64,000 nucleotides of DNA, from NCBI RefSeq assembly GCF_019703515.2, contig NC_059365.1, positions 38,640,001-38,704,000 on the forward strand. The letters are read 5' to 3'. Of this stretch, positions 23,077 through 34,707 are shown piece by piece (the first letter of the stretch is position 1; each line of letters starts with the position of its first letter). The notes under the pieces are model-generated. The model was not told the DNA's origin. It saw nothing but the letters and a program-made list of their open reading frames with translations, and did no database searches. Origin of the DNA: Myxocyprinus asiaticus (taxonomy: Eukaryota; Chordata; Actinopteri; Cypriniformes; Catostomidae). Both the position numbers and the translations under genes were made by a program.

Positions 23077-24110
23077 AAAGGAATAGTTCATCCAAATATG
23101 AACATTTTGTCATCATTTACTTCATTGCATTTATTGCATTATATTGCATAATAAGCATTGGCTTCAGCCTATTCCTTTTCAGCCATTTTGCGAAGACTAT
23201 GTTAGGTCTTTTAAACTGTCAATTTGAGTTGTAAGAACGCAATTAAATAAAAGAAATGAAATTTAGGCTATGTCCACACTAATACGTTTCGTTTGAAAAC
23301 GCATTAATTTAACTAAGTTTTGGCCTTCCGCCCACACTGAGACGGCATTTTTGTCCAGCGAAAACTACGCTTTTTGAAAGCGCTCTCCCAAGTGGATATA
23401 TTTGAAAACGCAGTCTTCGCATTGTAATGCGGACAGGGAAAACGGAGATATTTAGAAAACATATTTGTTGTCATGTGACACAGTCATGTGATCCATTCAA
23501 CCCAAAACAATCAAGTGTTATAGTGGCATTATTGTGCCTGCTATGCACTTTGATAGCGTTGTTAAATACAAATTTTACTTTGTACAACCTTCACATAGCA
23601 TTCCTTCAAAGGTGACCGGAAGTTTACTCAGAATGGCTGTCCGTTGGTCAATTGCATTTCAGACCGTACATGGAAATGACGTAGGGTCACACTTATTATG
23701 TTGTTGTTTTTTCGAATGTGCAGTAAGGGGACTTGAGCATTTTCAGACGTTTCCGTGTGGACGAGCAACTTTTGGAAAACGTTTGAAAACGGCAGTGTGG
23801 ATGGAGAGCATTTCGAAAACAAAAAACCCATTTTCAAATTGATCTTGACTAATGTGGATGTAGCCTTACTCACCCTCATTTCATTCTGAACCCATATTGT
23901 TTTCTTTCTTCCAAGAAACCCAAAAGGAGATGTTTATTATAATGTCCACACTGCTCTTTATAATATAATGAAAGTGGATGGTGATGCACTATTTTCCAAG
24001 TCTTCTGAAGCCATATAAATGTTTGTGTGAGGAACAGACTGAGTTTTCGTCATTATTCACTTTTAATCTTCCCTTCCACTGGGGCTCACAAATCTCATTT
24101 GCACTTGTGG
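23077..24110 (+). repeat. AAAGGAATAGTTCATCC repeat, split by a MITE
   Basis: TTAAAGGAATAGTTCATCC opens the repeat; its continuation CTCACCCTCATTTCATTCTG resumes at 23869, followed by AAAGTGGATGGTGATGC. The same phrases are contiguous at 37360-37510, so about 0.75 kb was inserted here. The family is very common in cyprinids. Confidence 0.65.
23266..23865. mobile_element. PIF/Harbinger-type MITE (600 bp)
   Basis: The inverted ends are GGCTATGTCCACACTAATAC and, reading the right end backwards, GGCTACATCCACATTAGTCA. TTA flanks both sides (23263-23265, 23866-23868). The interior is rich in GAAAACG and CGTTTTC motifs in opposite orientations. Confidence 0.72.
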
Positions 24111-24179
24111 TCAATTAAAAAAATGGCGCTTTTAAATGTGTGGCACCCGGATACATCACACATAAGAGCCAAATTTGAC

Positions 24180-24660
24180 GTCATTGAACATACACAAAAA
24201 CCACTTACTGCTTTTGGCTGGATAACTTTAGGAGCTTTAAAATGTATTAATGTATTAGAATCATACTGTGAAGACCAGTAATTCAAGTAGTTTTATGTTA
24301 CATTTCATTACTTTTTTCAATTTCTGAATGCTTACTTGAATACTTGATTCTGTTGTTAAAAACTTAAACACAGTTTTCTTAATTTGTATCTTTGTTCTAT
24401 TGCTTGTAATTAGTTTCTTTGTTCTTATTTTATTACAGGATGTTTACTCGTCTTGATTAATTACTTAAAACAATGTTTACTTAATTTTAATTTTGTTGTG
24501 ATATCGAAATCGGTATTATGTTTTGTCAAATTGCTTTCATATGTAAGTAAAATGCACATTATAACTGAAATATACTCAAATTAATCAGAATCGAATTTAG
24601 AGCTTGTGATTTGGAATCGAATCGGGAAATCCGTATCAATACCCAGCCCTAGCAAATTAT
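24180..24660. repeat. hAT-family interior and right end
   Basis: Bases 24188-24330 are shared with 52465-52600 inside the hAT-like element 51927-53112 (ACTTTAGGAGCTTTAAAA, ATCATACTGTGAAGACC). The right end read backwards (TAGGGCTGGGTATTGATAC) is the same family as the left end of the element at 31970. The left boundary was not found. Confidence 0.5.
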
Positions 24661-24747
24661 GACAACATTTTTGGGAGATCTAGGCTATTTCTTTGAAACA
24701 ATGTTTTAACAATGTAACACAGGTGCTAGAGGATAAAAATAAACATT

Positions 24748-24773
24748 TGCCAGTTTCCTGCAGCAAACTGGCA
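24748..24773. repeat. Perfect 9-bp hairpin
   Basis: TGCCAGTTT (24748-24756) and its exact complement AAACTGGCA (24765-24773) enclose an 8-base loop. The surrounding sequence looks single-copy. Confidence 0.7.
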
Positions 24774-24844
24774 GCTCCATCCCTTAAAAACAGTTGCAAT
24801 CAATGCTTTAATCAGCTAGAATAACAGTAATATTGTGCACACAC

Positions 24845-24870
24845 AGATGGGGGTGGGGGGTGGGGGGGAT
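24845..24870 (+). other. G-rich run, possible G-quadruplex
   Basis: GATGGGGGTGGGGGGTGGGG, continuing with more G, provides at least four G-triplets with one-base loops. It is followed directly by a GT microsatellite. Confidence 0.5.
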
Positions 24871-24873
24871 TTG

Positions 24874-25424
24874 TGTGTGTGTGTGTGGCTGGGGAGTGTT
24901 CCAAAAAGCTGGAAAGTTGTTTATATACATTATTTTATTTAATGAGGGTGCATATCCAGGCTACAGATTTTTTGTCATTGTTGTGATAGTCATTACTGTA
25001 TAATCATCATTATCAGAGACAGACGGCTCTTTGTTATTCAGGCACAAAAAAGCTGGAATAATGAAAACCTGATGATTTTGTTCTCACTCACTGCAGAAAT
25101 AAGTTCAGTGAGCGCACCATTCAAGCTCTGTCTATCTGGCTGAATTATGTTAGTCTATGAACTTTAAGAGGCTTGGCAGATATTTTCTGGGAAACTGCTA
25201 AATGCTGTATCCAGACGTGCAATGGATGTGCAAGACACGGATTAAAGAAACTAGCATTTGAAATGTTTAAAAGATGGCATTTCCAAGCATGACATGCAAT
25301 CTGATTTCAAAGATACTGCCTTCATTATAGTTGAAATATGAGGTAATAGAGTTCTTTATGCAGTGGTTCTACATGATTTCATAAAGTCAGTATAGATGTT
25401 AGTTGATGGTTTTGGATGCTTCCA
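24874..25424. other. Apparently single-copy DNA, no gene
   Basis: No repeat family was recognised between the G-rich run and the SINE. It is a candidate for conserved noncoding sequence on appearance alone. Confidence 0.3.
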
Positions 25425-25432
25425 TTACAATG

Positions 25433-25859
25433 TTATTTTTTTATTTATTCCCTTTTCTCTCAATTTGGAATGCCCAATTCCCACTACTTAGTAGGTCCTT
25501 GTGGTGGCACGGTTACTCACCTCAATCTGGGTGGTGGAGGACAAGTCTCAGCTGCCTCCACTTCTGAGACTGTCGATCCACGCATCTTATCCCATGGCTC
25601 GTTGTACATGACACCGCAGAGACTCACGGCACTGGAGGTTCATGCTATTTTCAGAGATCCACGCGCCCCATTGAGAGTGAGAACCCCTAATTGTGACCAT
25701 GAGGAGGTTACCCTATGTGACTCTACCCTCCCTAGCAACTGGGCCAATTTGGTTGCTTAGGAGACCTGGCTGGAGTCACTCAGCACACCCTGGATTAGAT
25801 CTTGCGACTCCAGGGGTGGTAGTCAGCGTCAATACTCACTGAGCTACCTAGGCCTCCTG
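25433..25859 (-). mobile_element. tRNA-derived SINE, full-length copy
   Basis: The element reads on the minus strand. At its right end is a tRNA-like head, GGCCTAGGTAGCTCAGTGAG, with the A box at 25835-25846; the B-box position (25792-25802) has decayed to AGATCTAATCC. The body runs leftwards through CCAAATTGGCCCAGTTGC and AATTGGGCATTCCAAATTG to an A-rich tail. TTACAATG flanks both sides (25425-25432, 25860-25867), a target duplication typical of LINE-mobilised SINEs. Related to the copies at 32605-33020 and 58477-58550. Confidence 0.85.
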
Positions 25860-26116
25860 TTACAATGACTAAATTTGATTAACAAATGTCATTATTCCAA
25901 GTGTTTCATCTTACATTGAAGGAGGCATTCAAGCTATATCTAGAGACCAGAATATGATAGAGATTTTAGGATGGGCTCTTTTGACTTTGGGCAGTAATTT
26001 ACCATTCACAACACATGCCAACTGCATAGCAATGTGCTAAAAACCACTCCAAAACCCTTAAAAACTACATAGTCCTAGCAACCACTCTAAACTCCAAGTA
26101 CCCCTCACATTGTTAA

Positions 26117-26583
26117 AGGAATATTCCAGGTTCAATACAAGTTAAGCTCAATCGACAGCATTTAACCTTGATTTCAAGGAAATCAAGGTTATATTGAGAC
26201 ACTTACAATGGAAGTGAATGGGGCCAGTTTTGGAAGATTTAAAAGCAGAAATATGATGCTTGTAATTTTATAAAAGCACTTTATACTTTCCTTAAAACTT
26301 GTGTATTATTTAAGCTGTAAAGTTATCGTCATTTTTGTGGTCATTTTCACAATTACATCGTCATGGCAATGAAGTTGTAAAATTGGAAATAACTTTTCAC
26401 AGAATTGAAATAACTTTACACAGATTGGCCCCATTCACTTCCAATGTAAGTGCCATAGTATAAGCCAGATTTTTGCTTTTTTAAAGAAATGGAGACAAGT
26501 CGCAATTCATTTTCGTGGTAATCAACCTTATGTCACAAATGCTGTTGATTGAGTTTAACTTGTATTGAACCCAGAATGTTCCT
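26117..26583. mobile_element. Long-inverted-repeat MITE (467 bp)
   Basis: About 50 bp at each end are complementary: AGGAATATTCCAGGTTCAAT on the left and AGGAACATTCTGGGTTCAAT when the right end is read backwards. TTAA flanks both sides (26113-26116, 26584-26587). Inner arms also pair (AATGGAAGTGAATGGGGCCA with TGGCCCCATTCACTTCCAAT-type sequence). A further 11-bp hairpin (AACCTTGATTT / AAATCAAGGTT) lies at 26164-26190. The TTAA could reflect a piggyBac/Kolobok-like TTAA or a PIF-like TTA/TAA. Confidence 0.8.
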
Positions 26584-26587
26584 TTAA

Positions 26588-27043
26588 TTTTTTGTCCTGT
26601 TCAAAAATCATCTAAATTCATGCAGGTAAGCTAATTTAGAGACCACTCTGAGCTTGTAAAAAAGAAAGAGACAGTGAGAAGGGAAGTGAGCTACAAAAGA
26701 GAGGACACGTGTGAGTGAAAGCCAGTGTGTGAGTGAATGTCATCAGGCCCGACCACTGCCAAGAGCTGCCTGAGCCGCCCATTCATAACTGCAGGTCACA
26801 AGGCGAATTCTGAGCCAAGAATGTAAAAGTTTTTTTTAGATGAGGTTTTGTTTTTCTTTGGTGAGAAAAGACCTCAAATTGAATTCTGGAATCATTTGGC
26901 CTGTGTCCTCCATTCCACAGTTGCCATAGTGCTCACAGGATGTCTTCCAGATGACATAAGAACCAAATGAAATTCACTTGAGTGGCACCGCAAAGAAACC
27001 CGTGTTGTTGGCCTTGGCGATATGTTGAATATTCCCAGTGACT
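26588..27043. other. No gene recognised
   Basis: Apparently unique sequence with no supportable exon or transposon end. Confidence 0.35.
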
Positions 27044-27047
27044 TTAA

Positions 27048-30000
27048 CCCTTTAAGCTTGGATGGGCCCGAGAAAAATTAATAATCTTCAAAATATTAAC
27101 AGCTACAGTCTTGACTAACACAAAATAGGTATTGTTTGAAAGCTTAGAAGCTGTACTTTACAATGCATTAAGCATTATGACCAAAACAGAACAAATGCTT
27201 TGAAATTTGCAGACAAATCAGAAGTGTTCCTTTTTTTTTCGTATGAGCTTAACATGCAGAAATTACATAGTTATACTGTCACAGTCAGGTGCCTCAGCCA
27301 GACACGGCTGGCATCATCCAAATCGGTGAAGTTGCCGGGGCACCTGAAGTGGGAGCAGGAATCACCGCATTCGCAGCTTGGGTCATCAGTGAGACCCCAC
27401 TTGTGAAGGGTGGCCTGGAAACGGCCATGTCCAGTTCTTAGTCAGTTCAGCTTGACCCAGGCTTGTAGGTCATTTCCAGTTGGTTTGTTAGATACTTTGT
27501 CGATAAACTGTTTCAGTCTGTGGTTATTATTCAACATGTCTTGCCATTTTTTGTTAGCCCAATTGGTGCTATTGTCATTATTTGCATCTTTCATAATGCG
27601 CCTCATTGCGTTAGAAGGTGGGTGCTGGTTTTCTAGGTGGAGGATCGTGGTGTTTCGGTTGCATATGGCATCGTGCAGCTGGTGGTTAGGGTCATCCAAG
27701 CCTTTCAGTGCAAGGTTGATGCAACTTGCTTCTCTGTGAAGATTTGGTGTAGAGATGACACTGAGAATCGGTAGCAGCTCAGTGGGTGTAGATCTAATGC
27801 ACCCGGTGATAATGCACATGCTGTTGTTCGGGGCTGTGTCTACCTTCTTCGTGTGGCTGCTGTTGTGCCAGGCAGGAGAGCAGTACTCAGCTACCGAGAA
27901 GGCTAGAGAAAGCACAGAGGTGTGTAATGCGGTGAAATTTGCACTCCAGCTAATGCCAGCTAGTCTTTGCAGGAGGTTGTTCCTTGCTTGGATTTTTGCT
28001 GCTGTTTGTTCAAGATGTTGTTTGAAGGTCAACTCCTAGATATTTTGGGCTTTTCTCAAATGGGATAGTTTTGTCTTCACACTTGATGTTGATTGTTATG
28101 TTAGCAAGGCGATTGGTGAGGTGGAAAATGCTGCTCACTGTCTTGGTGATATTAAGTTTTAACCTCCAATCTTTGAAGTAGCAGTTCAGCTTGTTTAGGT
28201 CAATCGATAATGTAGTTTCTATTGCTTTGATGTCTGTAGAGCAATGCATAATAGCGATGTCATCTGCATATATGTACTTTTTTGGCAGTTGTACATGGCA
28301 GGTCAGCTATGTAAATGTTAAACAGCATTGGCGCCAGCACCGAGCCTTGCAGAACGCCATTCTTAAGGTAGAATTTCCTGGAGGTGTTGTTGCCCAGTGT
28401 TAAGGTAAATGATCTGTTAGAGATTAGTTCTTGGATAAAGAGGACCAATTTCTTGTTTGGGATGATACAAAGCAGTTTGATTATGAGTCCTTTATGCCAG
28501 ACCATGTCATAAGCTGCTGTTAAGTCCAAAAAACAGCACCCACTTTCTTTTTTTCTTGGAAGCATTGTTCGATATCATCGACCATACAACAGACCTGGTC
28601 GGTTGTTGAACTATTTGGCCTGAAACCTGCTTGTTCATTTGGGAGCTGTGGGTCTACGATAGAGCTTATTCTGTTGTATATTAGCCTTTCCATAAGCTTG
28701 AAGCTGATGCAGAGGAGGCTGATTAGCTGGTAGCTTTTTGGGTCATTAAGTGGTTTGTTTGATTTAAGAATAGCGATGACTTTTGCTGTTCTCCAGATCT
28801 TAGGCATTTTGTTTAGTAACAGGCAGTTGTTGAAAAATGCTAGTAGCCATTCTAAGGCAGGTGCAGAGAGGTGGGTAAGCTGATCAGGATGCATGTGGTC
28901 AGGCCCTGGAGCTTTTCCTGCCTTGAGGGTGGAAATCACTGCAATCAGTTCAGGATAAGTGAAGCTGCTGTGACTGTTATCATCTGCTGAGCTGGCTCGC
29001 CAGTTGTCGTGAATCTCTTGTTTAACTTTCATGGCAAACTGCTTGTCTACGTGGGTTGGTTTCCCGTTGTCAACAAGCACCTTTGTGAAGTCTTTGGCTT
29101 TGACCTGGTTTTGGATTTGTGGTTTATGGCTTTGGCCAGTCAGTCGGTTGATGGTTTGCCAGGCTCTTCTACTGGAGTGCTTCATGTCGATTTCAGAGAC
29201 CGTGTTGTTCCACTCTTGTTTCCTTTTGTTGTCCAGGTATTCTATTAGAGCTGAGCCGATGGATTGCGCTCTTTCTGTTGTGGTTGCTGAATCAAGTTCA
29301 GAGGCTAGGTTAGTACATTCTTCATCCCAGCCGGGAATGTAGTTCTTTTGGAAACCTCTTGGGATATGTTTGTTAGATGTGGAGATAATCATATTGTAGA
29401 ACCTTGAGTACGAGTCGTTAACATCAGTTGAGTTTGGATCTGGAAGTTTAAGCAGAAAGGGGCTGGTTTCTTTGGTGAATTCGGTCCAATTTGCGTTTTG
29501 GAAGTTCCAGCGAGCGGATGGACGACTTGGAGTTGGTGTCACAAGTGCTGGGTGGAACGTGACTACTGGTCTGTGCTGCGATTTGGAAATCTGCTCAGCA
29601 CTGAGCGTTGTGGTGAAGGCAAACACCAAGTCCGGGTTTGTTCCATTTTGCCACCTGGCAGAGAACGTGTTGGCTTGTTTCTTATCGAACAGCAGAGTTA
29701 AACCTTGAATGGATGCCCAGTCGGCTAGGGCCTTGCCTTCCGGTGTGCTCTTTCGATAGCCTCAGTTGGTGTGCTGACAATTGAAATCACCAGCATTGAT
29801 GACAGGATGTGGGTAGCTTGGAAGACTGGAGAACTTTAGGTGGTTAATTTTTGATCATTTACAACAACAACAAAAATTACTGTTCAGATTATTACAATCA
29901 GTAAAAGCATCAAACTCATCAAACAGCCATGTGTTATATGTTGTTGGAAAGCTCTCAGAGTAGAATACAACCAACCTATTATTATTTTACTCACAGACGA

Positions 30001-30809
30001 AAATATAGCTAAGTATATGTCTTTGACAATTATTTTGGTGTTGCTTGTATGCCGCGTTTTCACTTATAACTTCACGAAAATAAACAGAACATAAAATATA
30101 ACATACCATAATTTAGAGGTGATTATCTTTCAAACAAGCCCACACACAAGGTAATCAGATGCTTAGATCATTAGATAATCTACACAAAGCACAATGTTAC
30201 ATATGGCCACCAGGAGATGGTGCCATGTAAATTACACAGTCTTAGTGATGCAGACTCATTGAGTCAAAAGGCACTCATTCTGTGAAATCTCATTACTAAA
30301 ATCATGTCTGCATGCTATGCAAACCTTGAGTTATTGTTGTGTTTGTGTACTTAGTTCTTATGTACAATTACTATGTTTTATTTGTTTGGAGAGGCACATG
30401 GAGACATTTTGGACACAAGGATAAGTTATTTTTGTAATGCTGTAACTTTTGATTGCTTTGTCGTATCAACATTACATTTATCTCAGATTCAGTTGACATG
30501 ATTGGTAACAAAACAAAAGCAGTTTTTCTGAGCCACCTTATTTACACCCAGAGATATATAATGTAAAATAAGAAAAATAAGGAAAAATTTGGCTAAGTTG
30601 TTTTTTTTTTTTGTGATTTTTCTGCTGTTTCTTAGGCTGAGAGTCACAGAATGTATAATAATCTATATCATTAAAACATCTGACAAAGTTTCTTTACAAT
30701 GATACCAAACACTTGACCCTCCTTGTTTTTTGGTTGTGTTATAATCCTTTAATTTTGGGTATGCCACTGAAACAGGAAATCTTTAAAAACACCTTCAGAG
30801 CTTTAAGGG
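27048..30809. mobile_element. TTAA-flanked element hosting a LINE
   Basis: CCCTTTAAGCTTGGATG at the left and CCCTTAAAGCTCTGAAGG (right end read backwards) form inverted repeats, with TTAA at 27044-27047 and 30810-30813. TTAA plus a CCC start is the piggyBac-type pattern. About 1.1 kb of non-coding interior remains on either side of the LINE, so the host is a non-autonomous copy. Confidence 0.6.
27276..29850 (-). pseudogene. Jockey-like non-LTR retrotransposon ORF2, 5'-truncated
   Basis: Reading the minus strand from 29850: the tail of an APE endonuclease domain (INAGDFNCQHTN, where the next codon is TGA in place of an expected Trp), then PDLVFA. The reverse transcriptase domain follows with KAGKAPGPDHMHPDQL, SYQLISLLCISFKLMERLIY, EQAGFRPNSSTTDQV, FLDLTAAYD, GVLQGSVLAPMLFNIYI and YADD (28256-28267). 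The C-terminal region (27276-28032) has RTGHGRF..LHKWGL and a Cys/His cluster CECGDSCSHFRC. Frameshifts near 28520, 28255 and 28025 and several stops make it non-functional. The longest uninterrupted piece is 369 codons (28520-29629). One stop, TGA for an expected Arg in front of RTGHG, looks like CpG decay. The 5' half of the endonuclease and ORF1 are absent. Confidence 0.82.
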
Positions 30810-30813
30810 TTAA

Positions 30814-31961
30814 GTGATATAAAATAATGCAACATTGTGAATGTCACAATGATTTTAATGTGCATTGTATTTGGCCATTGAGTATCCTAAAGACTCATTA
30901 GACTATTATCGCAATCCATTCTTGTCTCATGAGTATAAGAGTGTTAAAACCGGTGTTGTAATAGCAGGTTTAATTTCAACTTGAGTATCAAAAACAGCAT
31001 TAAACCATGTCCTTGATGTTTAATATTTAATGGATAGTTAAGTGGAGTGGGATTTTGGACCAGTTAAATTTTTCAATGGGCAGGGCTATCCAGCATGACG
31101 CCACAAAAATAGAAATCAAGTGATAAACGAAGTGTCCTGTCAATCATTGCTTATCGTGGCTGGTTAGGACAAAACCTTAAAAACTCTTTGGAAGAGACTT
31201 TAATTGCTTGTAGCTTTAGTGTCGTGTCTCGTTGGCAACTGGTTTAGAAAATAAAAGTATAGCTGGTCACCAGCAAATGTCGCGTTTTGAATGTTTGTCC
31301 ACAACACGGGGTGCTGGTGTTCCAACAAGGCTTTTTGACTAGCTTAACCAGAAAGACTGCTTGGTTACCAGCATTACCAAAAAAACCACACTGGTCAACC
31401 AGCTTCACCAGCTAAGTTCTGCTTGTGAATAGCATGGTTATGTTGGACCACCATCTAGACCAGCCCCAAACCCAGACTGACCTCACATTGAAATCGGAAA
31501 GAGTAGGTTGACTTTTCTTTAGCAAAGATCGGTCTATGCTGACAGAAATTCGAAAAGCACGAAAAGCGAATTGTAAAGCAAGCCATTTTCTGTAATACAG
31601 GCTGTACAGACTGTAATACAATGAACAGAAATGCATATTTTATGTCAAGCAGATGCAAACATGTCTGATGGGAGATGCCGATTGTCAGTGAGTCGCTTTA
31701 ATGTCGCCGATCCTAGGGTAGCAGAACTTTTGGTAACAACATGCCAACTTCCTGTTGCCAAACCAGCAAACCAACTCTACCAGCATGGGAAATGCATGCT
31801 GGTTAAGATAGTCTTATTAGCAGTGAAATTCAATGCATTCCATGAATCAAACTGTCCAAGTGAATTATTAAAAACTCTTGATTAAACTATTTGTTTGCAC
31901 CATCACTTAAAAATGTTAATGGAAGTCCCTGCAAGGCATTTTTCACATATCCAAAAACATT
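30814..31961. other. No gene; possible CCAGC-rich MITE
   Basis: Between about 31255 and 31806 the phrases CTGGTCACCAGCAAA, ACCAGCTTCACCAGCTAAG and CCAGCATGGGAAATGCATGC recur in both orientations, resembling a cyprinid interspersed repeat. Its ends could not be fixed. Confidence 0.35.
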
Positions 31962-31998
31962 GCAGTTTATAGGGCTGGGTATTGGTACAGATTTCCTG

Positions 31999-32042
<44 letters not shown>
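31999..32042. repeat. (CA)n microsatellite
   Basis: About 20 uninterrupted CA units just inside the left end of the hAT element. Confidence 0.95.
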
Positions 32043-32046
<4 letters not shown>

Positions 32047-32148
32047 ATATATAGTTACATGTTTATTGTTTACATGCATAATTACTATTTTTTTTTTGTA
32101 TTTACTTTGATTCGTGAAACAATTGCTAAACCAGTACGGTCTCTTTAA

Positions 32149-33498
32149 AGGGGTCATGACATGAGTAATCAAATTTTCTTTGCTCTTTTGACATATAAGA
32201 GGTCAGTGAATTATAAAAACATACTTAAGTTTCAGAACTCAAAACTTCCTCCTCAATAAAGAAGAGCATTTATTTAAACCAAGCTGCAAAAACGGCTTGT
32301 TTGGATTATCCATGCTTTGTGACGTCACACAGATGAATACATCAGCACATGACTGCCTCTACAGAAAAGACATTAACGCCTACTTTTACATCATTGCACC
32401 CTTGGACATTGGCGATCAGTTGGCTAAAGTGGAGAGATGGGCCTACTATTCCTCCACACCAAAGAGGACTTACACAGGACACCTTCTTGTGCCCCTCTGT
32501 ACCATTTTTAAATGTGTGTCTATATTAACATGCACTAGACAAACAGCTTTGACCGTTTCATGCGTCGCGCCACAAGTGCCGCTTTTAAAAGACACTGTGT
32601 CAAGAGATATCTTTATTTTTTTTTTTTATCTTTTCTCCCCAATTTGGAATGCCCAATTCCCAATGCGCTCTAAGTCCTCGTGGTGGCGTAGTGACTTGCC
32701 TCAATCCGGGTGGCAGAGGACGAATCTCAGTTGCCTCCGCATCCGAGACCGTCAATCCACGCATCTTATCACGTGGCTTGTTAAGCGCATTACCGCGGAG
32801 ACATAGCGCGTGTGGAGGCTTCACGCTATTCTCCACGGCATCCACGCACAACTCACCACGCACCCCACCGAGAGCGAGAACCACATTATAGTGACCACGA
32901 GGAGGTTACCCCATGTGACTCTACCCTCCCTAGCAACCGGGCCAATTTGGTTGCTCAGGAGACCTTGCTGGAGTAACTCAGCATGCCCTGGATTTGAACT
33001 CACGACTCCAGGGGTGGTAAAGTTATAGCTTTTAAAAGGAGATAGTCTGTTTCAGTCTGTTGCGCTGCATCTTGCTGTTTTTAGTATAAATGCATCCTGT
33101 ATGTGTTCTTGCGCCCATCTACGCTATTTTTAATTGCTGGTCTATGAAAACATGAACTAGATGAACGTCTTTGATAGTTTTTATGCGTTTCCAGCAACAT
33201 GAGCCATGATTTAAGAGCGATAAGAGCAAAGTTCAACTTTTAAAAACCCATCTCATTCTGCTCCATTCCACTGCTGCCACTGGCTAGGAGAACTGTGGGG
33301 CTGAATGATGTTAGCCAATAATAACAGTGGGCGTTTACCTTGAATTTTAAAGGAAACGCTGAGGCCAAAACAGAGTGTTTCAGACAGAGGGCCAGAGACA
33401 GGGTGAAAAACGATAATATATATTACAAAATTATGACTGTTTTTGATGAAAAATAAAGAAAGAAAGAAAGAAAATAAGAAAAAAAAGTCATGACCCCT
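32149..33498. mobile_element. AGGGGTCATGAC MITE (1.35 kb, with SINE inside)
   Basis: AGGGGTCATGAC at the left and GTCATGACCCCT at the right are exact complements. TTAA flanks both sides (32145-32148, 33499-33502). A second, truncated copy in reverse orientation occupies about 51300-51778 and shares CAAATTTT, GACATATAAGAGGT, TCAGAACTCAAAACTTCCTC and GTGACGTCA. The SINE at 32605-33020 entered later. Confidence 0.8.
32605..33020 (-). mobile_element. tRNA-derived SINE, head truncated
   Basis: Same family as 25433-25859. On the minus strand it starts at TACCACCCCTGGAGTCGTGA, has the B box GAGTTCAAATCC (32990-33001), and runs through the CCAAATTGGCCCGGTTGC and GGGAATTGGGCATTCCAAAT segments to an A-rich end. 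The A-box half of the tRNA head is missing. GCTTTTAAAAG occurs a short distance outside both ends (32581-32591, 33028-33038), possibly part of the duplication. Confidence 0.75.
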
Positions 33499-34055
33499 TT
33501 AAAAATAGCGGCAGTTCAGGGAGCATCTCACAGAAGTGTTTTGGTTGAGCACATATTAACAAGAGAGGAGATGCACGGCTTCTTTCGCATCTGTGCTATG
33601 TTTGATTGGAATTAAAAGTTTTTGGGGGTTTTTCGTTGTTTTTAGACAACTTACTATAAACAGGAGAAAAGGGAAAAGCGACCTTTTTCCAATGACAAAT
33701 GCGTTGCATGGACCTTGTTGAGACAAACCAAACTTTTACTCTCAATACTCAGTGAAAGGATCACAGTGCTGAACTTCTTCGCCGTCGCCAATACACTACT
33801 CAAACACAGGTGAGTTCAATCTGAAGACTGACTAGCCAGTGGCTAATCACAGATATTTTTAGTCATATAGCACAAAATCTGGTCACATATGCTCGAGGGT
33901 TGAGCAGAAGAGAGTAGACAATATCTTGGGATAGAGTAAAAAAAAAAAAAAAAAAAATCGATCTTGGGATTTAATGAATAAATATTTCGCGATGGCTCAA
34001 ATTAAGATTGTGACTTATCCGAAAATTGACATTTATACCCAACCTTAGCAGTTTA

Positions 34056-34701
34056 TTATCCCACTTTGTATTGTTATAAAAAGTAGCTGGGTACAGATGA
34101 AAATAGTTAAATATCATTTAAATGTCATTATTTTCAGTTAGTGGAAAACAGCATGAAAAACATACCTTGATTATTTTTCCCAATGCGTTGTAACTACAGG
34201 TCACAGAAAAAAAATCTCAGAAAGAGTGGGCAAGACAGAGGATACTTCTACCTTCAAAACTGCAAATGGGTCACATTGGGCTATATTATCTAATTGGTTT
34301 TTTTTTTTCAAATAATAGAGATTACTCAATAGGCCCGAGAAGATTACACAATGAATATTTCTGGGAAGATAGTTTAAGCTTGCCACAAATGCCTCACATA
34401 GTGTTTAGCATTAAGCATTAGAGGAATACCGAAACAGATGGATTCACTAAAGAAAATAAGACATGGACTGATATTAGATACATGTGATGACCAAATACAA
34501 AATACACTTGAATCCAGTTGTGCCATATGCTATTCAAGTGCTGAAAAGCAAAATAAATCCAACCCATAGCATGATGGTCACATTTCCAACATATATTTGG
34601 CCGACTGAGTCTAATAGCAAACCATCAATGTGTAAGGCAGACCACATTAGTCTACTAAAATGCATGTTATACATGGTTTGACAACATATGATGACCTAAT
34701 A
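34056..34701. other. No gene recognised
   Basis: AT-rich sequence between the hAT element and the candidate LTR. No exon or terminus is visible. Confidence 0.35.
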
Positions 34702-34707
34702 TATATT

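Larger units (their letters stand above)
31970..34047. mobile_element. hAT-type element (2.08 kb) carrying nested insertions
   Basis: The left end TAGGGCTGGGTATTGGTACA pairs with the right end read backwards, TAAGGTTGGGTATAAATGTC. GCAGTTTA flanks both sides exactly (31962-31969, 34048-34055). Without the nested MITE (32149-33498) about 0.73 kb remains. It includes a CA microsatellite at 31999-32042 and AT-rich DNA with no transposase. Confidence 0.88.

Noticed and set aside
25416..25760. 114-codon plus-strand frame
   Set aside because: It is the antisense of a tRNA-derived SINE body; the related SINE at 32605-33020 also gives long meaningless frames.
29009..29708. Several plus-strand frames of 70-100 codons
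   Set aside because: They are antisense to the LINE reverse transcriptase read on the minus strand.
32581..33038. GCTTTTAAAAG on both sides as a firm SINE duplication
   Set aside because: The left copy is separated from the SINE tail by about 15-25 bases, so it may belong to the host MITE instead.
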